From Planctomycetota bacterium (lineage in GTDB: Bacteria > Planctomycetota > UBA1135 > GCA-002686595), in the NCBI GenBank assembly GCA_002720975.1, contig PBIX01000086.1:1-64000 (forward strand): 64,000 bases of DNA. The letters are read 5' to 3'. Made by a program: the position numbers and the translations under genes. This document shows, in pieces, positions 27,426-36,165 of the stretch (the first letter of the stretch is position 1; every line of letters starts with the position of its first letter). The notes beneath the pieces were generated by a model, which was not told the origin of the DNA, made no database searches, and was given only the letters and a program-made list of their open reading frames with translations.

Positions 27426-29311
27426 GCGGCCAACCTCTTCACTCCGTGCCGCTGCCGCCAATGTTCCAGCACGAGCAGGCTCCACAGCAGGCGCCCGTGA
27501 TCCCGACGACCCGAGTGATGCTCTTCAGCCAGACGCTGCAGCGCACCAGGCACAAACCACTCTTCGGGGAGTCCGCGTAGGGCCTGGTCCAAGGCTCCCG
27601 CCAGGGGGCCCCTCAGCCAAAGAGCCAGGGGCGTGTCGAAGCCACGCTTGGCACCATCGAGCACTTCAGGGCTGAGCCGGGAACGCAACGCCTCGCGCAG
27701 TCGATGCTTGCCGCGTCCCCCCTGCACCTTCTCCTGAACGGGCAGATTGGCGAACCGCCCAACGAAACGGTGGTCGAGGAGAGGGACGCGCACCTCAAGG
27801 GACACGGCCATGGAAGCCCTGTCGACCTTTGCCAGGATGCAGTCCGGCAGATTGGTGTGGAAGTCTGCGTATTGGGCGCGGTACAGGGAGCAGTCCACTG
27901 CCGGCCGTCGATAGTGCTCCTCGAAAGCATGGAAGGGATCGTGATCCTTCAGAGCATGGACCAGGTCCGGATGGAGGAGGGCCACAACCTCCTCGCGGGA
28001 AGCCTGGCTGACGCTGTTCCAGTAGGACCGGCCCGGCTCACCACCCAGGTGGGAGAGAAACGTCTTGGCACGCAGGGGGCGCGGAGCCCAATCCAGCTTG
28101 GGGTAGGCGCGCCCCAATGCCCCAGCCATGGCCCGGCCGCCTCGGCCCAGGTTGGCACGCACGCGGTTCTCGGCGAGATCGTGAACATAGCGTCGATAAC
28201 CAGCGAAGGTCTCATCCCCACCATCTCCGGACAGCGCCACGGTCACGTGCTCGCGCGCCATCTTCGAGACCAGATAGGTGGGAACCGTAGAGGGGTCCGC
28301 ATGGGGCTCATCAAAGAACCAGGGCAGTGTCTCTGTGGCCAGGGTGGGATCGGCGTGGAGGATCTCTGCGTGTTGAACCGCCCCCAGAGACGCCGCGGTG
28401 GCGCGCGCCGTGTCCAACTCGTTGTGACTGCGCTCCTCGAATCCCACGCTGCAGACGATGGGTGCCTGGCCAAGGGCCCGGGCCATGGAGTCCACCACGG
28501 CACTGGAGTCGACGCCACCAGAGAGAAAGCCGCCCAAGGGAACCTCCGACTCCAGCCGGTCGGCGACCGAACCGTCCAGAGCGGCAAGGACCTCGTCCTG
28601 GGTGGCCGCATCCCGCAAGCCGTCCGTGGGCAGGTCCCAGAAGCGTCGCAGCTCGGCCCCCTGGCTCAAGGACCAGCTGAGGGTATGCCCCGGAAGGAGT
28701 CGCTGGATACCTCCCCAGGCGCTGTGAGGTCCGCCAACGTAGCCTTGCACAAGGTAGTCCAGGAGAGCCTCGGGACGTGCTTCCCGGGGAAGGACCTCGC
28801 TCGCCAGGATGGCCTTCGGCTCACTCCCCCAGAGGAAACCCGCAGGCGTGTCCGCCCAATACAGGGGCTTGATCCCCAAGCAGTCGCGGCCCAGCAGGAT
28901 TCGTGGTTGGCCCTCCTCTCGCCAGTCTGCAATGCAAAAGGCGTACATGCCCACCAGATCCTCCACCAGGGCTCGCCCCTTTTCACGGTAGAGGTGCAGG
29001 ATCGTCTCGATATCGGAGGAGGTACGGAACACGGCCCCCCGACTCTCCAGGTCAGCCCGCAGTGCACGGTGGTTGTAGATCTCACCGTTGCCCACCACCG
29101 CCAGGAGACCGTCCGCGGACTCGATGGGTTGCTGACCACCTTGCACATCAATGATCGACAGGCGACGAAAACCCATGCCGATGGGTCCGCGCAGAAGCGT
29201 CCCTTCCTCGTCCGGTCCACGGTGGACCAGGCTCGCGTTCATGCGCGCCAGACAGCCCGCATCGAGGCCCGCAGCGCCCGGACGCCTAAAGAAGCCCGTA
29301 TGGCCACACAC
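27422..29311 (-). CDS. Glutamine-dependent amidotransferase / asparagine synthase-like
   Basis: An AsnB-type enzyme of the class found in exosortase-A loci. The N-terminal class II glutaminase has CGHTGFF, HRGPDEEG, GNGEIYNH and SDIETILHLY. The C-terminal synthetase has the PP-loop LSGGVDSSAV and LSGDGGDETFAGYRRY. A glutaminase needs Cys directly after the initiator Met. The GTG at 29311 gives Met-Cys-Gly-His, whereas the TTG at 29320, which overlaps the ligase stop, would leave three extra residues. I therefore take the GTG, giving 629 residues. It probably amidates a sugar carboxylate in the glycan rather than making free asparagine. Confidence 0.88.
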   Translation of the reverse strand: MCGHTGFFRRPGAAGLDAGCLARMNASLVHRGPDEEGTLLRGPIGMGFRRLSIIDVQGGQQPIESADGLLAVVGNGEIYNHRALRADLESRGAVFRTSSDIETILHLYREKGRALVEDLVGMYAFCIADWREEGQPRILLGRDCLGIKPLYWADTPAGFLWGSEPKAILASEVLPREARPEALLDYLVQGYVGGPHSAWGGIQRLLPGHTLSWSLSQGAELRRFWDLPTDGLRDAATQDEVLAALDGSVADRLESEVPLGGFLSGGVDSSAVVDSMARALGQAPIVCSVGFEERSHNELDTARATAASLGAVQHAEILHADPTLATETLPWFFDEPHADPSTVPTYLVSKMAREHVTVALSGDGGDETFAGYRRYVHDLAENRVRANLGRGGRAMAGALGRAYPKLDWAPRPLRAKTFLSHLGGEPGRSYWNSVSQASREEVVALLHPDLVHALKDHDPFHAFEEHYRRPAVDCSLYRAQYADFHTNLPDCILAKVDRASMAVSLEVRVPLLDHRFVGRFANLPVQEKVQGGRGKHRLREALRSRLSPEVLDGAKRGFDTPLALWLRGPLAGALDQALRGLPEEWFVPGALQRLAEEHHSGRRDHGRLLWSLLVLEHWRQRHGVKRLAA

Positions 29312-29316
29312 GCGCG

Positions 29317-30714
29317 TCAACTACCCCGCTGGGGTTGCAGGGGTGTACGGAACCGGCTCGACCTGTCGGGCGTCCGCCCGAAGCCCCGGGAGGGCCGCAG
29401 GCTCAGATCCCCGCGCCGCCCGACCCTATTCCGAGCGGGGTACTTTGCTTCGTTTTCCATTTCCTGACGCGCGACGTGCCCGAAGACCATCACGATAGCC
29501 ACGTAGTGGTAGATAAGATCGAAGTGTGCACGGTTCAAGAACACGCTACCCAGAACAAACGTACCGAGCGCCGCTTCAAACATGGTGCAGTAGGACAGGA
29601 TCCAACTGGAGTGGTATCTACGCCTGGCCTGCTTGCGGATCGTCCACACGTCCCAAACCGAGAGAGCAATCAACAACAGATAGAGGGTGAATGCGATCGT
29701 CCCACATTCGGCCCAGATCTGCAGGTAGCTGTTGTGAGCCACAATCACCCCTTCGCCCGCCAGGATCTCAGGCGTCGGGTGCGGGTCGTACTCGGCGTAG
29801 TTCTGCTGGAAGCGGCCGAAGCCCACCCCCCAGACCGGGTTTGCCTGCACCATGCGCAAGGCAATACCCCAGGCGCGGAGTCGACTGGCCGCTGACCCCT
29901 CAGTCTCGTAGTCCTTGATGGAGTAGATGCGCTCCTTGTACTCCTTCGGCGCAAGGGCCAAGACCGCGATGGCACTCAAACCCACCAGGGTCATTCCGAC
30001 CAGGCGACGGTGAGAGCGCCAGACGAGGATGGTCATACAGAACGCCAGGGCCACCGTCCCACCCCTTGAACGGGTCAACACCACGGCAATCATGGTCAGC
30101 GGGATCATCAACATGACCCCCTTACTGAGGATGGCACGCTTCTCGGATGTTCCCAGGTGCAACAGCAACGGAATCGACATGGCGAGGGCCAGGGCGAAGT
30201 CGTTGTTGTCCTCGATCATGCCGCCGGGGCCACGCTTGATGTATACGTCGCCCAGCTTGACGATACCGGCCACGCCAGCCTTCACTCCGTAGAAGGCGAA
30301 GCACATCGCAATCACCCAGATCAGTATTCGCAACTGCTCGCGCGAGCGAACAATGGCGGTGGTGAAGATCGCGACGCCCATGATCTTGACGTAGTCGACG
30401 AATCGACTCACATCGGCGGCCTCCCGACCCTCCGCCAGGAGCAGGTGCCCCGTCCCAACGACCACGACCAGGAGCACCATGATCATGGTGCGCCAATTGA
30501 CCATGGGTGGGGTCTTCTCCTTGGACAACAGGTAGCCCCCAAAGGTCATGATCGCAATGTAGAAGGACCAGCGTTGATCCCGGGCAAACCCCCAAGCCAG
30601 ATCCTGCAGCCGCATGTAGGCCAACACGGAGAAGAACAAGAGGCCCACAAAGGGCTTCTTGAAACTCAAGGGCATGGCCCCCAAGCAGATCAGCGTGACG
30701 AGGATGTCGCGCAT
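29317..30714 (-). CDS. Putative O-glycosylation ligase, exosortase A-associated
   Basis: A 465-residue polytopic membrane protein of the Wzy/O-antigen ligase superfamily. The N-terminus (MRDILVTLICLGAMPLSF, KKPFVGLL, then LAWGFA and GYLLSKE) matches the specific subfamily that accompanies exosortase A and is proposed to transfer glycan to protein. A central TRSRGG and a periplasmic NPVWGVGFGRFQ with HNSYLQIWAECG match the ligase signature (Wzy_C). About ten transmembrane helices and a charged C-terminal tail after residue 415. It lies 28 bases after the wzz-like gene. Confidence 0.88.
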   Translation of the reverse strand: MRDILVTLICLGAMPLSFKKPFVGLLFFSVLAYMRLQDLAWGFARDQRWSFYIAIMTFGGYLLSKEKTPPMVNWRTMIMVLLVVVVGTGHLLLAEGREAADVSRFVDYVKIMGVAIFTTAIVRSREQLRILIWVIAMCFAFYGVKAGVAGIVKLGDVYIKRGPGGMIEDNNDFALALAMSIPLLLHLGTSEKRAILSKGVMLMIPLTMIAVVLTRSRGGTVALAFCMTILVWRSHRRLVGMTLVGLSAIAVLALAPKEYKERIYSIKDYETEGSAASRLRAWGIALRMVQANPVWGVGFGRFQQNYAEYDPHPTPEILAGEGVIVAHNSYLQIWAECGTIAFTLYLLLIALSVWDVWTIRKQARRRYHSSWILSYCTMFEAALGTFVLGSVFLNRAHFDLIYHYVAIVMVFGHVARQEMENEAKYPARNRVGRRGDLSLRPSRGFGRTPDRSSRFRTPLQPQRGS

Positions 30715-30742
30715 GGGCGGGACTCAGTCGAGACGTCGAGCG

Positions 30743-32362
30743 CTACTCAAAGGCTCGCCGGAAACTCTCGAGGGACATGCGCAGATCATCCGCCAGAAGG
30801 CTCTGGTTGACCTCCCAGGCATAGGTGATGAAGCCCAGGGCGCCTACCAGGAGAATCGTGGTGCCCCCGATCAGGAGGCGCGCCAGGCTGGCTCGACGGC
30901 GCTCACGGGACGTCACGATGGTGTTGACCGTTCCAAGAACAGGCACGACCATCACGCGGGTGATATCATTCACCGTTCGGAAGCAGTTGCGACCGTATTC
31001 GGCCAAGAAGGCTCCGCCGAGACCCAGGGCAAGCCCCAGGACGGCGCTACCCAGGATGATCAGAGGAACGCTGGGCTCCGTCGGGCGCGTGGGAAGTTCA
31101 GCCTGCCGAAGGATGTTGAAAGGATTGCCCGCGGCGCTCTTCATCTCCGTCCACTCCACTTCCTTGCGGGTGAATTCATCCTCGGCCTGAGCAAGGTTGG
31201 CGTTGACGCGCAAGCGCTCGGCCTGGAGGTCGTGAAGCTCCTGATAAATGGTCTGCAGTTCACGCGTACGGGCCTCCGTGTCGCGCAACTTCACATCCAA
31301 GCCCTCGACCTTCGCGACCATGCGTGCCACGTCTAGTTCAGCGACACGCAACTCATCACCCTTCTTGAGCTTCAGCGCGTTTTGCTGCATCTCGGGAGGC
31401 ACAACACTGCCAGAGAGCGCACCCGTCAAGAGAGCCAACTCTTCCTTATATCCCTTGATGCGGTCCTGGATCAGCACAAATTGGGAGTGTCCGGGCCTAT
31501 ACCCCTGCGTTGTCAGCAGCAGCTGGTCGTCTTGCACCTTGCCCTGCAGCATCTCTACCCGGCTCTGATAGGTCTGGCCTGCAGTGGTCGCCTGAAACGG
31601 AACCATGTCCGCCATCTTGGAGTAGGCATCCTCCAACTCCACCACCTCCTCCCCCCGGAGCACGAGAGCCCTCGCGACCTTCTCGCGCTCTTCCCGCAAG
31701 GAGAGCAACTCATCGAACTCTGGGGCCAGAGGCCGATCGCCCCAGGCAACGGTATCCCAGGGGGGAATGCCATACTGCTTGTGCTTTGTGGAGAGAGCGT
31801 TCGAGATCTCATCCAGGCGGTTCTGCATCTGCCCGCGACGTTCACGCAGTTTCTCGTAGGCACTCTCTGTAGCCCTACGACTGGCTTCGAGCACCTCCTC
31901 CTGCCACAAGCGACTGATCTCCCCCGTGAATCTCAGCGCCTTGACAGGGTCGGTATGCGCGAAGGAGATCGTGACGATCTGCTCCTTGACCGATGAGCCC
32001 AGAACAGGAGAGCTCACCGAGAGGTTGTCGATCGTGCGCTCGAGGAATTCTTCCTTCTCGATCTTGGTCAACGCGGCCCAAGGCCAGCGAAGTGACTCGA
32101 TCACGGCCTTGACGCGCTTGGGGGCACGGATCACATGGGAGGCCACCTGCCCACCTGTAGTGCTTCCCTGCTGGCGATCACGGCCCCCCACGTCCCGCAC
32201 CATGACAGCCTCCCGGGACACGTACTTCTTGGGCACGAGAAACGCAAAACTCGTCCCCAGTGCCAGGCACAGGCTCAGGGGGACAAGCAGCCACCCGATG
32301 CGCTTGCGCACAACGCGTACGACGTCTTCAAGTTGACTGGTGGACTCGACTTCAACAGGCAT
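30743..32362 (-). CDS. Wzz-type polysaccharide chain-length determinant
   Basis: A 539-residue polysaccharide co-polymerase. An N-terminal transmembrane helix (about residues 24-43) is followed by the Wzz beta segment, a long coiled-coil periplasmic domain (about 140-410), and two C-terminal helices (about 435-460 and 500-525) with the Pro-rich ELPTRPTEPSVPLI motif just before the first of them. No Walker-type BY-kinase domain is attached. TAGGAG lies upstream of the ATG. Next to wza and the O-ligase it would set polymer length during export. Confidence 0.88.
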   Translation of the reverse strand: MPVEVESTSQLEDVVRVVRKRIGWLLVPLSLCLALGTSFAFLVPKKYVSREAVMVRDVGGRDRQQGSTTGGQVASHVIRAPKRVKAVIESLRWPWAALTKIEKEEFLERTIDNLSVSSPVLGSSVKEQIVTISFAHTDPVKALRFTGEISRLWQEEVLEASRRATESAYEKLRERRGQMQNRLDEISNALSTKHKQYGIPPWDTVAWGDRPLAPEFDELLSLREEREKVARALVLRGEEVVELEDAYSKMADMVPFQATTAGQTYQSRVEMLQGKVQDDQLLLTTQGYRPGHSQFVLIQDRIKGYKEELALLTGALSGSVVPPEMQQNALKLKKGDELRVAELDVARMVAKVEGLDVKLRDTEARTRELQTIYQELHDLQAERLRVNANLAQAEDEFTRKEVEWTEMKSAAGNPFNILRQAELPTRPTEPSVPLIILGSAVLGLALGLGGAFLAEYGRNCFRTVNDITRVMVVPVLGTVNTIVTSRERRRASLARLLIGGTTILLVGALGFITYAWEVNQSLLADDLRMSLESFRRAFE

Positions 32363-32376
32363 GAATCAAATTGCTC

Positions 32377-33165
32377 CTAGAAGCCCCCAAATAGGCCATT
32401 GCCGCCAACCCCTGCCCCGCGCCCGCGCCCGCGCCCGCGGCCGCGCCCGCGCCCGAAACCGAAGATAGGCCCGAGGGCACCCCGCAGAAGTTGCTGAACG
32501 GGAAACAAGAGGTCGTCAATAAAGTAGGCAAACTCAGCCAACATCGTGGCTGGCACAAAAATGATGTCGTACTCCTGCACCTGCATGTTGAACGTCATGT
32601 CTGCACGGTCAAGCATGTCGTTGATGTTGATGGTGAAGACGACCGGATCGATCGGGTCGGGGCGCATCAGTCGCACGCGCCCAAGGTTGGCACTGTTCTC
32701 GGCCGGACCGGCCTTCATGACAGCCTCGAAGACTGTCAGGTCACCAGGATGCTTGACCTCGCCCTCCTTGCGCACTTCCCCGAAGATGAAGTACTTCTTG
32801 CCCTGGGTCTTGATCTGGACAACGATGTTCGTGTGTTCGTAGTAGGCGCTGTAGCGCTCCTGCAGGACGGCCTCGATATCGGAGCGTGTGAAGCCAGCCA
32901 CGTGCACAATGCCCACCTCGGGCATCAAGATCGTGCCGTCGATATCCACCTTCTGGGTGCCCGAGATCTCAGTGGGATGCAAGACATCCTGATACTGAAC
33001 GGAGTCCCCCACCGTGGCGTAGTTCTCCTCTTCGGCGTTGCCGTAGTACTTCTTTCCGAACCCATAGTGGTTCAGGTACTGCAGAGCTCGCTTGTTGGGC
33101 GCTGTCTGACAGGCCCCCAGGAGAAGGAGAAGGGCCAAGAGGCCAAGGGAGCGGAGGCTGGGCAT
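32377..33165 (-). CDS. Outer-membrane polysaccharide export lipoprotein (Wza-like)
   Basis: A 262-residue lipoprotein. The ATG at 33165 gives a signal peptide ending in LLLLGAC (lipobox). The Poly_export domain covers about residues 45-115 (VDIDGTILMPEVGIVHVAG) and an SLBB-type domain about 120-190 (FIFGEVRKEGEVKHPGD). It is shorter than E. coli Wza. The C-terminus ends in an unusual Gly-Arg dipeptide run and a GNGLFGGF tail. The leader is C-rich (CATTCCCC-ATG). First gene of the right-arm export run; wzz follows by 14 bases. Confidence 0.87.
   Translation of the reverse strand: MPSLRSLGLLALLLLLGACQTAPNKRALQYLNHYGFGKKYYGNAEEENYATVGDSVQYQDVLHPTEISGTQKVDIDGTILMPEVGIVHVAGFTRSDIEAVLQERYSAYYEHTNIVVQIKTQGKKYFIFGEVRKEGEVKHPGDLTVFEAVMKAGPAENSANLGRVRLMRPDPIDPVVFTININDMLDRADMTFNMQVQEYDIIFVPATMLAEFAYFIDDLLFPVQQLLRGALGPIFGFGRGRGRGRGRGRGAGVGGNGLFGGF
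32415..32455 (-). repeat. Hexanucleotide tandem repeat in the wza-like tail
   Basis: About six near-perfect copies of a 6-bp G+C unit (CGCGCC on the + strand) encode alternating Gly-Arg at the C-terminus of the Wza-like lipoprotein. One copy carries a C-to-G change. Six-base units can change copy number without shifting frame. Confidence 0.75.
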
Positions 33166-33403
33166 GGGGAATGAGTGCGGAAAGGGACGGGTCCGTGATC
33201 TAGCTATCGGCAGGGGAACCCCTGAGGTTGACCCCTGCACTGCAGGCTTCTGGGGCGCCTGCCCGATTGTCAGTGGGCCAAGGCCCCTGCCTCAGATGAC
33301 TTTGGGATGCCGCGGGGCCATTTGCCAGCATGGAGAGCACTCTCAGGGCCGAAAAGGCGTCCGATGGGGCCTCCCCCCCCCACCAAGGGCCTGGAGGGCC
33401 TCT
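33166..33403. other. Gap between the wza-like gene and rfbB
   Basis: This 238-base gap separates two minus-strand runs and should carry the promoter for wza-wzz-ligase. I see no open frame of interest and no tRNA. A 7-bp inverted repeat (33396-33402 with 33414-33420) overlaps the rfbB stop but lacks a T-run, so it is a weak terminator candidate. No -24/-12 promoter was convincing by eye. Confidence 0.4.
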
Positions 33404-34432
33404 CTAGGCCTTGGAGGCCCCGTACTGGGTGTCGTAGTAGGCTCGATAGGCCCCCTCACGAACGCGCGCCAGCCAGTCCTCGTTCTCCCTGTACCACGTG
33501 ATGGTCTTCGGAAGGGCCTCGTCGAAGGTAAATCGGGGCTTCCACCCCAATTCCCGCTCGATCTTGCCAGCGTCGATTGCATAGCGCCGATCATGGCCCG
33601 GGCGATCCGTCACGTATTCGATCAGGCTCTCGGACTTGTCCAGTGCACCCAGGATGGCGCGCACGATCTCCAGGTTCGGATACTCGTTGTGGCCGCCGAT
33701 GTTGTAGACCTCGCCAAACCTCCCGCGCTCGAGCACGGCCAAGATCGCCTCGCAATGATCTTGAACGTAGAGCCAGTCCCGCACCTGCATTCCATCACCG
33801 TACACGGGCAGGGACCGATCCTCCCTGGCATTGGCGATCATGAGTGGAATCAACTTCTCCGGAAACTGAAACGGCCCGTAGTTGTTGGAACAACGGGTGA
33901 TGAGTGCTGGGAACCCATGTGTCTCCCGAGCGGCGCGCACCAACAGATCACTGCTGGCCTTGGACGCACTATAGGGAGAGTTGGGAGCCAAGGGCGTGTC
34001 CTCCGTGAAGAACCCACTGCTGCCCAAGGTGCCATAGACCTCGTCGGTTGAAACATGCAAGAAGCGCTCCACCCCCCGATCCCGCGCCACGTCAAGCAAC
34101 ACCTGAGTCCCCATGACGTTGCTGCGCACAAAGGGCTGGCCGGATTGGATCGAACGGTCCACGTGGCTCTCGGCGGCGAAGTGCACCACGCTGACGGCCC
34201 CCTTCCCGGCGGCATCGAAAGCCTGCTCCACGTCGTCTTGCACGGCTACGTCCCCGCGTACGAAGGTATAGCCCTCCCTGGCTTCGATGGCGGTCAGGTT
34301 CTCCAGGTTACCGGCATACGTCAGGGAGTCGAAGTTGATGATCTTCAACTCAGGTCTCTGCTCGGCCAGCATCAAGATGAAGTTGCTGCCGATAAAACCC
34401 GCGCCGCCCGTAACGATCAAGGTGTCGCTCAT
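33404..34432 (-). CDS. rfbB: dTDP-glucose 4,6-dehydratase
   Basis: Converts dTDP-glucose to dTDP-4-keto-6-deoxyglucose. The 342-residue extended SDR has the NAD site GGAGFIGSNF, FDSLTYAGN, HFAAESHVDRSI, STDEVYGTLG (catalytic Asp-Glu and Thr), YSASKA (YxxxK) and RCSNNYGP, all diagnostic of RmlB. It overlaps rfbD by 4 bases. rfbA lies one gene further upstream. Confidence 0.96.
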   Translation of the reverse strand: MSDTLIVTGGAGFIGSNFILMLAEQRPELKIINFDSLTYAGNLENLTAIEAREGYTFVRGDVAVQDDVEQAFDAAGKGAVSVVHFAAESHVDRSIQSGQPFVRSNVMGTQVLLDVARDRGVERFLHVSTDEVYGTLGSSGFFTEDTPLAPNSPYSASKASSDLLVRAARETHGFPALITRCSNNYGPFQFPEKLIPLMIANAREDRSLPVYGDGMQVRDWLYVQDHCEAILAVLERGRFGEVYNIGGHNEYPNLEIVRAILGALDKSESLIEYVTDRPGHDRRYAIDAGKIERELGWKPRFTFDEALPKTITWYRENEDWLARVREGAYRAYYDTQYGASKA

Positions 34433-35358
34433 AGGTCTTCGTTTCCCAAGTAGGTCTTCAGGGCATCTTGCCAGTGAGCCAGGGGGCGCCCGCGCAGAGC
34501 GGCCAGGCGGCCGCAGTTCAACACACTATAGGCCGGGCGCGGGGCGGGACGAGGGAAGGCCGCACTGGTGCATGGCTCCACCTGCACTCCCTCCACTCCT
34601 GCATACTCCAGAGTAGCGCAGGCCACGTCGTACCAGCTGGCCTGCCCCTCGCATGCGGCATGAAGGATGCCCACAAAAGGGGCCATCAGGACGTCCCACA
34701 GGGCCGGGGCCAACTCCAGGGTGGAGGTGGGCGAACCCACCTGATCCTCCACAACGCTGAGCTCCTCCCGCTCCGTCGTCAGGCGCAGCATGGTGCCCGG
34801 AAAGTGGTTCCCCCGGGGACCGTAGAGCCACTGAGTGCGCACGATGCGTGTGCCGGCGGGGTGGGCTGCCATGGCGGCCTGCTCGCCGGCCAGTTTGGTG
34901 CGACCGTAAGCCCCCAAGGGCGAGGTGGGTTCATCCTCGCGGTAGGGCTCCGATGCGCTTCCGTCGAAGACGAAATCCGTGGAGACAACAAGGAGGGCCA
35001 CGTCTTCCTGGGCACACTGCCGGGCGAGGACATCGCATGCCGTGGCATTGACGCGCAGGGCCAGTTCTTCGTTGCTCTCGGCATCGTCAACAGCTGTGTA
35101 GGCCGCACAGTGGATGACTCCTGTGAATGGGCCGTGCTCATCGAACAAGGCCGCCACGGACTGAGCGTCAGCCAGATCCACCCCGCTGGCATCCACGCCG
35201 TGTGCTTCCTTGAGGTCGGTACCGACGACACCCACCCCATCAGGTGCGCACAGGAGCACCTGACTCCCGAGCATGCCCGCCGCACCGGTCACCAGAACTC
35301 TCGTCTGCGGCGCACGGAGTCCCTCAGCCTCGTGCTTGTCCATGGGGCCGTCGGTCAT
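34429..35358 (-). CDS. rfbD: dTDP-4-dehydrorhamnose reductase
   Basis: NAD(P)H-dependent reductase giving dTDP-L-rhamnose in the standard pathway. The 309-residue SDR has GAAGMLGSQVL (Rossmann), HCAAYTAVDDAE, STDFVFDG, YGRTKLAGE (YxxxK) and RTQWLYGPRGNHF, the RmlD signature. The leader of about 18 residues before the Rossmann motif is longer than usual, so the Met at residue 6 is another possible start. It sits 9 bases after rfbA and overlaps rfbB. Confidence 0.93.
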   Translation of the reverse strand: MTDGPMDKHEAEGLRAPQTRVLVTGAAGMLGSQVLLCAPDGVGVVGTDLKEAHGVDASGVDLADAQSVAALFDEHGPFTGVIHCAAYTAVDDAESNEELALRVNATACDVLARQCAQEDVALLVVSTDFVFDGSASEPYREDEPTSPLGAYGRTKLAGEQAAMAAHPAGTRIVRTQWLYGPRGNHFPGTMLRLTTEREELSVVEDQVGSPTSTLELAPALWDVLMAPFVGILHAACEGQASWYDVACATLEYAGVEGVQVEPCTSAAFPRPAPRPAYSVLNCGRLAALRGRPLAHWQDALKTYLGNEDL

Positions 35359-35367
35359 GGCTCGCAG

Positions 35368-36099
35368 TCAGTCCTTGTGATTGGCCCCACCCTGGGCCAC
35401 CCGGGTGGCCGCGGAGTAGAGTGACTCAAACGTACCGGCATCCGTCCACCACCCCTCCATCACGTCGCAGGTCATGCTGCCCTGGTCGATGTACCAGTTG
35501 TTCACATCCGTGATTTCCAACTCACCGCGCTCGGAGGGCTTGAGTTCATCGATGATGTCCCAGACCTGGCCGTCGTACATGTAGATGCCGATAACGGCCA
35601 TACGGGAGACGGGCTCGGAGGGCTTCTCAATGATGCGCAGCACCTTCCCATCTACCACCTCGGCCACGCCGAAGCGCTCGGGGTCGTCCACTTCCTTGAG
35701 GAGGATCTTGGCCCCCTCACCCTGCTTCCGGAAAGCAGCCACTGGCGCAATGATGTTCTTCTCGATCAGGTTGTCACCCAGGACGACGCAGACCGAGTCG
35801 CCCTGAGCCCAGTGCCGGGCCAACCCCAGAGCCTCCGCAATACCTCCCTCACCTTCCTGATAGGTGTAGTTGAGGTGCTTGAGGCCGAACTCCTTGCCAT
35901 TGCCCAAGAGGGACAGGAAGTCACCGGACTTGCGCCCGCCCGTGACGATCATGATGTCGTCGATACCCGCATCGACGAGGGTCTGGATCGGATAGTAGAT
36001 CATCGGCCGGTCATAGACCGGTAGCAGGTGCTTGTTGGTGATCTTGGTGAGAGGAAACAGACGCGTTCCCAGGCCACCGGCGAGGATGACACCCTTCAT
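35368..36099 (-). CDS. rfbA: Glucose-1-phosphate thymidylyltransferase
   Basis: Makes dTDP-glucose from dTTP and glucose 1-phosphate. The 243-residue nucleotidyltransferase begins MKGVILAGGLGTRLFPLT (GGxGTRLxPLT), has KHLLPVYDRPMIYYP, VLGDNLIE and a late GTFESLY. It is the short form lacking the C-terminal extension of E. coli RmlA (about 290 residues). With rfbB and rfbD it gives three of the four dTDP-rhamnose genes; rfbC is not in the window. Confidence 0.94.
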   Translation of the reverse strand: MKGVILAGGLGTRLFPLTKITNKHLLPVYDRPMIYYPIQTLVDAGIDDIMIVTGGRKSGDFLSLLGNGKEFGLKHLNYTYQEGEGGIAEALGLARHWAQGDSVCVVLGDNLIEKNIIAPVAAFRKQGEGAKILLKEVDDPERFGVAEVVDGKVLRIIEKPSEPVSRMAVIGIYMYDGQVWDIIDELKPSERGELEITDVNNWYIDQGSMTCDVMEGWWTDAGTFESLYSAATRVAQGGANHKD

Positions 36100-36165
36100 G
36101 GACTTGAGTCGGGGGTTAGCGGGGGAGGAATGGAGCCTGAAGGCTCCACGGGAGGAGGTCAGACC

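Noticed and set aside
33396-33420. Inverted repeat at the end of rfbB as an intrinsic terminator
   Set aside because: The arms are only 7 bp with an 11-base loop, no T-run follows, and one arm lies in the coding frame.
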